A stretch of 55,809 nucleotides of DNA from Opitutaceae bacterium (lineage in GTDB: Bacteria; Verrucomicrobiota; Verrucomicrobiia; Opitutales; Opitutaceae), in the NCBI GenBank assembly GCA_947474995.1, contig CANJNJ010000009.1, positions 1 through 55,809 on the forward strand. Reading direction: 5' to 3'. Of the stretch, positions 36,068-45,900 are shown piece by piece. Every line of letters starts with the position of its first letter. The first letter of the stretch is position 1. The translations under genes were made by a program, and so were the position numbers. The notes under the pieces were generated by a model. It did not search any database. It worked only from the letters and a program-made list of their open reading frames with translations, and had not been told where the DNA came from.

Positions 36068-37096
36068 TCATTGGGCCGCCTTCTTATCCATGGCCGCTCG
36101 GTAGGCGAAAACTTTCTCGGCGGCGGCGAGGCATGCGTCGTCGTGGTGAATGAGTCCATAGAGGGTCAGCGCCTGCACGACTTCGCCGTAGTTCACCGTC
36201 TTGGGATCGCCGAAATAGGACGGTTCCAAGCCGACGCCGGTGCGGGTATTGCCCGTGACGTCGACTTCCCCGCGGGGTCCGATGCGAGTAAGTTCCCAAG
36301 CGACGGCGGCGGGTAGCGCGGTTTCAAGCTCTGGGAGAGAAAGATGCAGGGCCAGGACCTGACCGAACAGGATCGAGACCACGTTGTAGCTGGAATCCCG
36401 GCCGCCGTGCTCGATGAACACGCCGTCCTGGTCGCGCAGGGTCAGTGCGTGGGTGACCAACCGGCGCGACGTGGCGACGAGCGCTTCGTCGTGCAGGACG
36501 AGGCCGCACAGGCCAAATGCTTTGGCGGCGATGAATATCCGGTTCACCGCCTTGCTGCTGCCGGCGATGATCGTGTCGTGGCCCGACGTGATGAAGGCCA
36601 TGGCGCGGCGCATTTTCGGCTCGAGCTCGGCGATGCGGGCGTGGAAATGCGCTTCGTGCGGCGATTCCCGGATGACCAGGATTGCGCGGCCCAACTCCTG
36701 CATGAAGAAGAAAGCCGTCTGGATGGCGGCCGGGAAAGGCTTGGCGCTCGTGCCGTTGGGCCGGTCGCTGGCTTCGAATCCGCCGTCCGCGCGCTGGCGG
36801 GCGAAGGTCGCGTCGATCCCCCGCCAGGCGTTGTCAGCGTAGGCGAAATCGTCGGTCACGACTCCGACGATGACAGCGCGGGAGCTGCCGCGCTGCGTGC
36901 CGGCTTCGAGCCAGCGTCCGGCGCGGTGGTTGGTGCCGATGAAACCCTGGGCGTCCGGGACGTCGCCCATCAAGGCCCGCAGCCGCTCCGCCGGGATCGC
37001 ACGGAGGATCTCGTATTCCGTGCGAGGGCGCGCCGGTGCGGCGGCGGCAGTGGCACAGGAAAGGAGCAGGAGCACTGCGAGCGATCGGAGTTTCAT
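36068..37096 (-). CDS. Exported helical protein, paralogue of 33180-34187
   Basis: Predicted secreted protein of 342 residues, clearly homologous along its full length to the protein encoded at 33180-34187. Signal peptide (KLRSLAVLLLLSCATAAAA) then helical repeats. Shared blocks: DGGFEASDRP near 105, QTAFFFMQELGRAILVIRES near 123, NRIFIAAKAFGLCGLVLHDE near 182 and EHGGRDSSYNVVSILFGQ near 222. The ATG at 37096 fits the leader. The duplication brackets the sulfatase gene, pointing to a shared substrate. No family name can be given; a toroidal lyase-like fold is the leading guess. Confidence 0.72.
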   Translation of the reverse strand: MKLRSLAVLLLLSCATAAAAPARPRTEYEILRAIPAERLRALMGDVPDAQGFIGTNHRAGRWLEAGTQRGSSRAVIVGVVTDDFAYADNAWRGIDATFARQRADGGFEASDRPNGTSAKPFPAAIQTAFFFMQELGRAILVIRESPHEAHFHARIAELEPKMRRAMAFITSGHDTIIAGSSKAVNRIFIAAKAFGLCGLVLHDEALVATSRRLVTHALTLRDQDGVFIEHGGRDSSYNVVSILFGQVLALHLSLPELETALPAAVAWELTRIGPRGEVDVTGNTRTGVGLEPSYFGDPKTVNYGEVVQALTLYGLIHHDDACLAAAEKVFAYRAAMDKKAAQ

Positions 37097-37144
37097 CGTG
37101 AATAGAATCACTGGCAGGATGTGGCTTGGCCGGATTGGGGCGTG

Positions 37145-37212
37145 GTTCGTAGTTCCGCCTTCAGGCGGAAGGATTGAGACGCTGGATTCGGCCTGAAGGC
37201 GGAACTACGAAC
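37145..37212. repeat. Palindromic repeat family A, copy 4
   Basis: Perfect 22-base arms (37145-37166 and 37191-37212) with the TTCCGCCTTCAGGCGGAA mini-hairpin. It lies between the helical protein and the lyase-like gene. Confidence 0.87.
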
Positions 37213-37272
37213 TCGGATGAAATGTTGATTCGAGAGCAAAGTACGTTTTGCGCCGGCGACAGCAGGCAGGCG

Positions 37273-39000
37273 TCAGCCGATTTGGATTGTGGCATGGAAC
37301 GGCGTGAAGCCAGTGAGGTAGACGCTTTGGCCGTCCCACTTGGGCAGCGCTCCGCGCAGTTGGGTCCAGGTGTGTTCTGTGTGCCCGGGACCGAATTCGA
37401 TTACATTCCCTTCGTGGAGATACTGGCCGCGTCCGTTGCGCAGGAGGAAAGCGTCCTTCATTCCCGCGACCGGTTCGACACCGCGCAGCTCACCGCCATG
37501 ACGAAACGCGAGTTCGACTGCGACCGGCACCTGATCCGTTCCCGTGATGCTGAGCACGATTTCAAACTTACCCGCGTTCTCCGTGATGGTCACCACGCTT
37601 TCGAGGGTTTGGATGTTGCTGCGCGCGCGCAGTGCCCTCGGGCCGGCAGCCAGAGTGCCGTTCGGCGCAAGTTTCACGTGACCTCCGTCGGCATCGAGCT
37701 GCTCCTTGGTCAGCGGTTGAAAGTACGGGCCGTCGAGCGCCTGTCGCATGACATAGCGGCCATCGGGGAGCTCGAGCGTCTCGCCGACGAACTGGCCCTT
37801 GCCGAAAAACGCGCTGGCGACACGCACGGCTTCGAGCGCGGCCGTGCCTTTGCGCAGGGAAAAAACCGTGGAGTTCTCGGCGAGAATGGTCGCGCTGATC
37901 TGCTGGCGGCGAATCCGTGCGAGCGCCGAGTAACGGAAAAATTTCACGTAGTCTGTCGGCAGCGGCGCGCTTGCGGGCATCGGGCGTTGGAGCGTCGGGT
38001 CTTCGAGAAACGCCGGCAAATCTTGCGCCAATGGCGCCGTCGCGGTGCGTTCGATTTGGCGGGCCATGGCGGCGAACCGGCCGTTGCTGTCGCGCAGGGC
38101 GAGCCAGCGATAGGAATAATAATATTTTCCCATGCTCCCGCGCTGGTATTTGTCCTGGCGCTTCGAGGCTTCGGTCACGACCTCGCCGTCCGGATGAACG
38201 TAGAAAAGCGTCATCTCGAGATTTCGGCGTACGGCTTCGATCAGTTCCGGCCGGTTGAGCAATCGTGCGACCGTGAGAAGAGCTTGATCGACGACGGGTG
38301 AGTAGACCGACGTGCTTTTTTCGGTAAACTGGCCGTCGGGATCGATGTCGACGGTCTCGGCCATCCACTGGTCGATCCGGGCGAGATACTTGGGATGAGG
38401 AAAAAGTGTCTGAACCCGCGCCAGGCCCGCGCAGACGACCCAGCGGTGATTGGGTGTGTGCACGCCGCCATTCGTGAAAGCTTCGCCCGCTTTTAAGGCG
38501 AAGGCCTTGAGATCTGCCAGCAACGCGTCGCACGCGGACCATTTTCCGTTCTGAATAATAACGATCGCGGGTCCGACCGACTCGAGAGTGAAGGCGGTGT
38601 CCGGGGTGGAATGAAAATTGGTCGCCGGCAAATCCGTCGTGCCGTCTTCATGTTGCGCGGTGAGCAGGCAACGCGAAGCGAGCCGCAGCGGCTCCAGTAG
38701 GCTGTCGGCCCGATAAAAGGCGGACTCCGGCGCGTGGGCGGCGCTCACGAGCGTGACGATGAACTGGCCGATCTCCCTCGCGGCGAAGATGCCGAAGTCG
38801 TCGGGAATCCCGCCTAGCCAGCGATGTCCGGCTCGCTGCTCTTGCCGCGGCAGGTAACGCCGCACGACGTCGTCGTTGGCGCGAATCAGGGTGAGTACCA
38901 GCGGATCACGGTCCGCGGCGGTGGCACCGTAAAGTCGCGGGGCGATCGTTACGGCGCCGAAAGCGCCGGCCGTGGAAAGGATGAAGTCCCGGCGATTCAT
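37273..39000 (-). CDS. Tat-exported polysaccharide-lyase-like protein
   Basis: Protein of 575 residues. A twin-arginine leader (NRRDFILSTAGAFG) directs folded export. The first ~340 residues are helical repeats (FHSTPDTAFTLESVGPAIVI, NHRWVVCAGLARVQTLFP, DGQFTEKSTSVYSPVVDQALL), and the last ~230 are strand-rich, ending VYLTGFTPFHATIQIG. This toroid-plus-beta-sandwich layout is that of heparinase/alginate-lyase-type enzymes. Candidate active residues are the NHRW and VYSPVVDQ tyrosine/histidine patches. No signature is decisive, so the substrate is not assigned. The nearby sulfatase and TonB receptor support a polysaccharide role. Confidence 0.66.
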   Translation of the reverse strand: MNRRDFILSTAGAFGAVTIAPRLYGATAADRDPLVLTLIRANDDVVRRYLPRQEQRAGHRWLGGIPDDFGIFAAREIGQFIVTLVSAAHAPESAFYRADSLLEPLRLASRCLLTAQHEDGTTDLPATNFHSTPDTAFTLESVGPAIVIIQNGKWSACDALLADLKAFALKAGEAFTNGGVHTPNHRWVVCAGLARVQTLFPHPKYLARIDQWMAETVDIDPDGQFTEKSTSVYSPVVDQALLTVARLLNRPELIEAVRRNLEMTLFYVHPDGEVVTEASKRQDKYQRGSMGKYYYSYRWLALRDSNGRFAAMARQIERTATAPLAQDLPAFLEDPTLQRPMPASAPLPTDYVKFFRYSALARIRRQQISATILAENSTVFSLRKGTAALEAVRVASAFFGKGQFVGETLELPDGRYVMRQALDGPYFQPLTKEQLDADGGHVKLAPNGTLAAGPRALRARSNIQTLESVVTITENAGKFEIVLSITGTDQVPVAVELAFRHGGELRGVEPVAGMKDAFLLRNGRGQYLHEGNVIEFGPGHTEHTWTQLRGALPKWDGQSVYLTGFTPFHATIQIG

Positions 39001-39037
39001 GCCCGATGGATTCGCATTTGTTTTGGTTTGGTTTGCC

Positions 39038-39116
39038 GGGAGCGCGACCGCCCCCGGTCGCTGAGCCGGAAGCGACCCGGAGCGTTCGCGCTCCGACTAT
39101 CCATGGGATCCGGGTA
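39038..39116. repeat. Dispersed repeat family D, copy 2
   Basis: GGGAGCGCGACCG...CGGTCGCTGAGCCGGAAGCG...GTTCGCGCTCC with ATCCGGGTA at the end. It parallels 31852-31921. Confidence 0.65.
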
Positions 39117-39137
39117 AACGACGAAGCCTTGGCAACG

Positions 39138-39156
39138 GACGGCTCGAAGAGCCGTC
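39138..39156. repeat. Repeat family G hairpin, copy 1
   Basis: GACGGCTCGAAGAGCCGTC is a perfect 8-base stem with a 3-base loop. It recurs as GACGGCTCTCCGAGCCGTC at about 47514. Confidence 0.65.
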
Positions 39157-39196
39157 GCTACCTCACAGAAGTCCATTTCCCGAAACGGAGCGAAGA

Positions 39197-42100
39197 TCAA
39201 AGGTCAAACGACGTGCTCAGGATAAACTGGCGCGGATCGACGATGCGGTAGGCGTAGGGCGCGCCGTCGGGATTGACGCCGATGGCCTGGAGCCGGCCGC
39301 CTTCGAAGGCGTTCTTGAGGTTGAGCTGAGCCTTGCCGCGAAATTTGCTTCCAAACAGCTTGAACCGGTAGCCAGCGTTTAGATCGACGTAGAACCGGGC
39401 CTGGTCGTAGACCGGCTTGTCGCTGTCGAGGAGGAGCACAGCGCCCCGGTAGGGGCCGCTGGTCTCGGGCGCAGCACCGAGGAAACCGATCGAGGCCCGA
39501 CTCTCCCAGCGCACCGCGCCGCCGACGGTGAAGTTCTTAAACTTACCCTCGGTGAAGTCGTAGTTGGTGAGCCCGGCGAACCGAAACTCACGCATCTGGG
39601 TCCTGGGTTTCCCGGCGTTGGTGGACGCGGCCCAGTACGCCGCCCATTGGTCCGCCGTCCACCGCGTCTGGGGTGTACGGTTGCTGTCGTTGGCTTGGGG
39701 TGTTTCCCACCACGTCGGGCCCTTGCCATCGCTAGGGACGATGTCGCTGCGCAAGGTGCTCCAAATCGGTACCCGGGTTTGCCACCAGTCATAGATTTCC
39801 GGAGAAACCCGATCGTCCTGGGCCTGAGTCTGTGATCCGGTGAACTTCATCCGCCAGTTGCGGGTGGGATTGTAAGTGGCCTCGAGTTCGAAGCCCTTCG
39901 AGCTGACATCGGTGGTCCCGACGGTCTGGGGCTGGCTGGGACCGGAGTAAACCAATCGCGTGTACAGGTCCTGAGAAATTCCCATCAACTTGGCGACGGC
40001 CGGGTCCAACTCGGCTTGGGTGGGCTTCGGGTTGCCGGCGGCAGCGAACCGGCCGAGGGCGATTTGCGTGCAGAAATAGCGGAACGAGGCCGGTTGGATG
40101 TTGTTACTGCCGTCCGGCCGGCCCTCCATATCGAGATAGCGGTTGCCGAGTGTGCCGACTTCGCTGCCACGGGAATAGAGCTCCTTGGTTTGGAATCGAT
40201 TGATCCGGATGTTGAATTTGCCGTCGGGGGTCGCGACGCTGAAGCCCCACTCGGTCGAGTAGCCGTGGGGATTGGGCACGTTGCCCGTGCTGTTCACGGC
40301 TTGACGCACCGTCTGGGGGGCGAAGCTATCGGACTTGTTGAAGTGGACGTTCAACCAACGATTCACCTTCACGACGGCACCGTAGGTCTTGGTGTCGCCG
40401 TCTTGTTGCACCCACCCGGGCAGATTGATAATGGTACCAGACGGCGAGACAAAGTTTTGGGCCGGGCCAAAAATGCCGGTGTTGGATAAGTCGGCCAAGC
40501 CTGTCTTCGGATCGACGAACGCCCCCGCGCCGGTGCGCTGGCGATAGCGGTCGCGCCGCAAACCGGCGGTCAGCACGAGCCGATCGTTGAAAAGGTAACT
40601 CTGGGCCGTGCCATTAAACGTGCGAATTTCGGTGCGCTCCCGGGCTCCGGAGCCGCTGTTATACAATTCGCTAACGGTGACAGGCTCGTTGGTCCAGACG
40701 CCCGTCCGGTTGTTGAACCACGTCAACGGATAAGTGCCGTTGATATTATCGGTGGCTGACGTGCCATAATCCATGTTTTGGCCCTGCGGGTCGCCAATAT
40801 ACCAGCGCTCGCCGATTTGCTGATTGTTTACGCCGCCGACCAGATTCAAGTTTCCCGGAGTATTCCACGGATGGTTGGCATCGACGCGCGGCGTAACGGT
40901 GTAAGGAATGCGATCTTCTAGTTTTTGTTCGGCGTGAACGGCGAGACGCTGCTGGCCGATCCATTTCAGCCAACGTGGTTGATCGCTCGGCGTCAGTTGA
41001 TAGGCGAGGTCAGCGGACGTGATGGCGGTGTTCTTCGGCTCGTATCGGATGCTTGGCGAAGTGGCCTGGACGTAGGGCCGCTTGAAATACGGGTTGGGTG
41101 TGCCGTCGAGCCGCTTTTCGTTCACATCGACATAGATCACGGTCTCCAAGTTATCGATGAAACTATAGGTTCGGCGGCTATAATTTTGCTGAAAGGCCCC
41201 GGCGCGAGCCGCCAGGAGTTGATGCGGCGTGTTGAACACGATCTGTTCGATCTCGACGCTGTAGGTCTTGGCTTCGTCGGTGCCGTGGTTGGGCGCCACG
41301 ATATTATACTTGGTCCAGTCGTAGATCGATTTGTCCGCGGTGCCGTTCACAATGTACAATGGCAGGCTCGTGGGCCCGAGCAGGCCGAAGCGGCGCATGA
41401 CGTCGGTGCCGCTCGTCAAATAACGCAGAGGGCTGTTGCCGCCGGTAAACGGACTCGTCGGCAGGGCCGTGCCCGTGACGGCCGTGCGCGTGTTGGTGAT
41501 CGTGAAGGCTTGGATGGAGTTGTTGTCGATGATGACCGTCGGATGGAGGTAGAATCCGTTGTAACCGCCAATTAACCCGGGCGGCAGGACGTAGGGAGAG
41601 ATGGACACACCCGAGATACCGGGAAGGGGAACCGACGGATTGTCCGCGGGAAACGGCCCGGCCTTGGTGCCGTTGGCGAAAGTAACCATCTGGGTGGTTG
41701 GATCCCACGTTGGGCTCCCGCCGGCTTTCCACTCGGTCGTGGTGTCGCGCGCGGTGATCGAATTGGGCCGGCGGTAGTTATCCCGGTAATGCTCGGCCGA
41801 CGCGCGGATGGTCGTGTTCTTGAACGGCCGCGCCAGCATCGTCGCAAATTCGCGGTGAATTTTCTCAGAGGAGGGTTTGCGAATGAAACCCTTCGATTCA
41901 TTGACCGCGGCAACACGCAGGGCGAGTTTTTCGCGGAGCAGCGGGACGTTGAGATTCAGGCTCTCGCGATGGCCGCCGTAACTGTCGAAGCGCAGGTCGG
42001 CGCTATACGATTGGCGGGTGGGATTGGCCTGGGTCGGCACGATGCTGACGGTGCCGGCGGCCTGGCCGAGGCCGAAAAGATTGGAGTTGGGGCCGCGGGA

Positions 42101-42679
42101 AATCTCGATCGCGGCGATGTTATACGGATCGAACGGGATGTCGGGGTTGCTCGTGAAATTGCCCCATGCGGTGTTAGCGCCACCGACGCTTTGGCCGGCC
42201 TGGGTGACACCGCGCACGCGGTTGGACCGTTGCGGATCGGATTGGATCTGATCATTCACGCCTCCGGATCGGTTGCGGTTGAAGGTGGTGAAGTTGTCGA
42301 CGCCTTCCGTGCTGGCTTCGTAGCGGAAGACGTCGTTGATATCGAGCGAGGCCATGTCCTCCATCTGCTGCTTCGTGATGACCGTGATCGAAGAGCCGAT
42401 GTCCTCCAGCTTGGTATTGAGGCGGGTGCCCGAGAGCGTGTTAGAGGCTTGGTAACCCTTGTTGTCGGAGACGACTTCGAAAGGGGAAAGGGTCACGACC
42501 TCATCCCTGGCGGCTGCCGGCGTGGCGGTGGAACGGGCTGGTGCGGCCTGGCCCACCATGCGTGAGGTCAGACCAACGAGCAGCAGCGAAGCAACGGCGA
42601 GTGAACAAATCGGCGAACGAAAACTGGCGGTAACAAGCGATCGTCGACGGGCTGAACGGGAGGACATGGATAGATTCAT
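39197..42679 (-). CDS. TonB-dependent outer-membrane receptor
   Basis: Large outer-membrane transporter of 1160 residues. A leader (SFRSPICSLAVASLLLVGLTS) precedes a TonB-box-like stretch EVVTLSPFEVVSD near residue 60, the pattern common in Opitutaceae receptors. The plug region follows: GTRLNTKLEDIGSSITVITKQQMEDM (~85-110) and EISRGPNSNLFGLGQAAGTVSIVPTQ (~192-217). The long beta-barrel ends in aromatic QFILSTSFDL, the usual barrel terminus. Substrate is presumably an oligosaccharide from the adjacent lyase/sulfatase genes. A start at the ATG at 42679 or 42667 is possible. Confidence 0.93.
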   Translation of the reverse strand: MNLSMSSRSARRRSLVTASFRSPICSLAVASLLLVGLTSRMVGQAAPARSTATPAAARDEVVTLSPFEVVSDNKGYQASNTLSGTRLNTKLEDIGSSITVITKQQMEDMASLDINDVFRYEASTEGVDNFTTFNRNRSGGVNDQIQSDPQRSNRVRGVTQAGQSVGGANTAWGNFTSNPDIPFDPYNIAAIEISRGPNSNLFGLGQAAGTVSIVPTQANPTRQSYSADLRFDSYGGHRESLNLNVPLLREKLALRVAAVNESKGFIRKPSSEKIHREFATMLARPFKNTTIRASAEHYRDNYRRPNSITARDTTTEWKAGGSPTWDPTTQMVTFANGTKAGPFPADNPSVPLPGISGVSISPYVLPPGLIGGYNGFYLHPTVIIDNNSIQAFTITNTRTAVTGTALPTSPFTGGNSPLRYLTSGTDVMRRFGLLGPTSLPLYIVNGTADKSIYDWTKYNIVAPNHGTDEAKTYSVEIEQIVFNTPHQLLAARAGAFQQNYSRRTYSFIDNLETVIYVDVNEKRLDGTPNPYFKRPYVQATSPSIRYEPKNTAITSADLAYQLTPSDQPRWLKWIGQQRLAVHAEQKLEDRIPYTVTPRVDANHPWNTPGNLNLVGGVNNQQIGERWYIGDPQGQNMDYGTSATDNINGTYPLTWFNNRTGVWTNEPVTVSELYNSGSGARERTEIRTFNGTAQSYLFNDRLVLTAGLRRDRYRQRTGAGAFVDPKTGLADLSNTGIFGPAQNFVSPSGTIINLPGWVQQDGDTKTYGAVVKVNRWLNVHFNKSDSFAPQTVRQAVNSTGNVPNPHGYSTEWGFSVATPDGKFNIRINRFQTKELYSRGSEVGTLGNRYLDMEGRPDGSNNIQPASFRYFCTQIALGRFAAAGNPKPTQAELDPAVAKLMGISQDLYTRLVYSGPSQPQTVGTTDVSSKGFELEATYNPTRNWRMKFTGSQTQAQDDRVSPEIYDWWQTRVPIWSTLRSDIVPSDGKGPTWWETPQANDSNRTPQTRWTADQWAAYWAASTNAGKPRTQMREFRFAGLTNYDFTEGKFKNFTVGGAVRWESRASIGFLGAAPETSGPYRGAVLLLDSDKPVYDQARFYVDLNAGYRFKLFGSKFRGKAQLNLKNAFEGGRLQAIGVNPDGAPYAYRIVDPRQFILSTSFDL

Positions 42680-42991
42680 GGACGTGGTGGAGGCAGCGGT
42701 TGGTTCTTGGGTTGCTCGCGTCAGCGGGGAGCAAAACCGGGGTCGGGATTAGCGTGCCCTTACGGAGGGTGTAGTCACGTCAACAGTGTTGGAAGCGTTG
42801 CAGGGAGATAAAATGAGCGTTCGGACCCACCGCCTTGCTCGCGCGCGGAGCGCCCAACCTGGAAGGTGCCTTCGAGGCCAATGCTCTGGCCGTGAGCGGA
42901 GTTCCCGGCCCACCTGGTAGGAGAGGCGCTAGGTAAAAGCCGCAGCTGAACCACGCTTGAAAAATAGGTATATAACCCTAGTTTACTTTGA
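42680..42991. other. 312-base divergent gap with degenerate repeat
   Basis: It separates the TonB receptor (minus) from the surface-protein gene (plus), so it should hold both promoters. It contains a diverged family B palindrome (42824-42916) and an AT-rich stretch at 42957-42990 (TTGAAAAATAGG and TATAAC) that may carry the plus-strand promoter. No gene is seen. Confidence 0.55.
42824..42916. repeat. Palindromic repeat family B, copy 4 (degenerate)
   Basis: GCGCGGAGCGCCCAACCTGG and GAGCGGAGTTCCCGGCCCAC echo the family B core in both orientations, but arms match only partly. Confidence 0.5.
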
Positions 42992-45900
42992 GTGAAAGCC
43001 CTAGCTTTAACCCTCGTCGCAGCAACGCTCGCACTGACTCAGAACGTGCGTGGCCAGGCCGTTGTAACAGAGACGTTTAAGAACGCTACAACGGCGGATG
43101 CCAACTGGGTTTTCGCCGGTTCGGGGTACACGCCGACCCTCACTTCGGGAGTCAGTGACACGGCGGGGAATGGGTGGCTGCGTCTCACGACGACGGCTAC
43201 CAATCAGGCGACAAGCGCCTACTACAACCAGGCGTTTACGGCGGCGAACGCGACCGTCTACGCCAAGTTTGATTACGAATCCTACGGCGGCACTGGCGCT
43301 GACGGCATAACTTTTTTCCTCTTCGACGGATCGAAGGCTTTCAACGTTGGTGCCTACGGCGGTTCAATTGGCTACGCCCAGAAGACCGTCGCCAGTGGTG
43401 GCGGTGCGAACATTAACGGGATGAACGGCGGCTATCTCGGGGTGGCTCTCGATGAATATGGCAATTTTTCTTCGGCATCGGAAGGCCGCGTCGGCGGATT
43501 GAATGGCACCACCGGTTTGGTTCCCGACTCGATTGGCGTTCGTGGCCCCGGTCAGGATCTCAGCGGTTATGCTTTCCTCGGCGGCAGCGGAACACTCGCG
43601 CAGTCCATCGATTCGGCCGCGCGGCCTACCCAGACAAACACGATGCAGGTTCTCCTCAGCGCGACGAACCAGCTCAGTGTTACGCTGCAACAGGGCGGGA
43701 CCAGTCCGCAGACGATCATCCAGATGGACCTTTCGGGCTACGCTCGTCCCGACACGCTCAAGTTTGGTTTTTCCGCGGGCACGGGTGGGTCGACTGACTA
43801 TCATGACATTCGGAACCTGAACGTCACGACCCTCTCGGCCAATCTTTGGTCGGGCACCGGCGCCAATGGACTCTGGGCGTCGCAATCGAACTGGAATCCC
43901 ACCGTCGTGCCGACGGCCGGCGCTGATGTGCTCTTCGACAACACCTACGTCTCCTCGAATCAGACGATCGACACGGGGGCAGATCGCAACGTGCGCTCCC
44001 TCTCCTTCGACGCGGCGTCCAACTTCACGCTCAACAACAATACCTTCACCTTCGACAATCAAGGCGTCCCCGGCTTCTCCGGCATCTCGGTGTCGCAGAC
44101 CCACGGCACGGCGACGAACACGATCAATTCCGGCCTGAGTCTGGCCAACGCGATCTTCATCCGCAACAACTCGACCGGGACGCTCAACGTGAACGGAGCC
44201 ATTGCCGCGGGCGCCAACAGCATCACCCTCGATGGCGCCGGCACCAATACGTTCATCACCGGCGTAATTTCCGGCACGGGCGCCTCGATCATCAAGAACG
44301 ACGCCGGCACGGCCACGTTGTCCGGAGCGAATACCTATATGGGTGGAACCTCGGTCAACAATGGTACGTTGAACGCCAACCATGCGACGGCCCTCGGCAC
44401 TGGCGCGGTCACGCTCGCCGGTGGTTCGCTGGGTTCGACCAACGGCACGACGATCGGCAACACCCTTTCCCTGACCGCGAGCTCCGGCCTCGCGAACCTC
44501 ACGTCGACGGGCGCTCTGACCCAGACCGGCGGCAGCTACAATCTCGTCATGAACGGCGTCACCCAGACGGGTAACGTCGCTATCTCCAATACCAACACCG
44601 CGCAGACGCTGACGGTCCAAGTCGACTCCACAGACTCGACCATCAATGGAATAATCTCCAACGGCGGCACGGGTGCGGGCAACCTGACCAAGACCGGCGC
44701 GGCGACCCTCACCCTTGGCGGCGCCAACACGTACACGGGAACGACGACCATCACGGGCGGCTCGCTGAAACTCGGGGCCAGTGACCGGCTTGCCGATGCG
44801 AGTTCGCTCAACATCGGAGCTGCCGGCACCTTCGACCTCAACGGGTACTCCGAAAAAATTGGCGCGCTGACGGCGGCGGGCGGCGCGACGCTCGACTTCG
44901 GTGCCACCGCCGGCGCGAACACGTTCATCTTCGGCACCTATACCGCACCGGCCAGCGGCGTCCTCGTGGTCAATAACTACCAGAGCGGCGTGGACAAGCT
45001 CGCGACCACCATCGCCACGCAGACGGTCAACACCATCTACCTCTCCGGTCTCGGTGTGGCGACGGAATCGGCCAGCCTCACCGCGATGGGCGGTACTTAC
45101 GGCAACGCTTATCTCTTAACTCCGGTTGCGGTGGCGACGGTCGAATGGGACGGCAGTTCCAGCGCCAACTGGAACACCAACGCCAACTGGACCCCGGCCG
45201 CGAAGCCGACGACGTCGCAAGTAGCCTTGTTCGATGTCCTCGGCGTGGCTCAGCCCAATGTCACGGTCAACGGCGCGAACACGGTCGCGGGCATCAAGTT
45301 CGGCACCGGCGCCTCGGTTGGCTACAACCTCGGTGGCACCCTCGGTCTGACCCTCTCCGGCACGCTCCCCTATATTCAGCAGCAGAGCGCGAACAACCAG
45401 ACGATCAGCACTTCGGGCGGGCTCACCCTCGGTGCCAACACCGTGGTCGATATTACGGGCGTGGGCAACCTGACCATCTCCTCGCCGATTACCTCGGTCG
45501 GCAAGAATCTGATCCGGGACGGTTCCGGGAGCGGAAAACTCATCCTCTCCGGTAACAACAGCGCCGCGACCGGCAGCGTGTACGTCAACAACGGCATCGT
45601 GCAGGCCGCGCATACCAATGCGCTCGGCACTGGCGCAACGGTCGTCTCCGCGGGCGCGACCCTCGAACTCTCCGGTGGCATCGCGCCGACCAACGCCATC
45701 TCCATCGCGGGCACGGGCGTCGGCAGCAACGGCGCGATTCGCAACGTCAGCGGTGCCAATACGCTTTCGGGCACGATTACGGAAACCGTCTCGGCCAAGA
45801 TTACCGCGGACACGGGTACGACGCTGAATCTCACCGGCAACCTGACGGGTTCCAACATGACCACGTGGCTGGGCGGCGCGGGTGACATCAACATCAGCCA

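Noticed and set aside
16313-37212. Possible CRISPR-like spacing of repeats
   Set aside because: Repeats are single, dispersed over kilobases and self-palindromic; there are no regular spacers and no cas genes.
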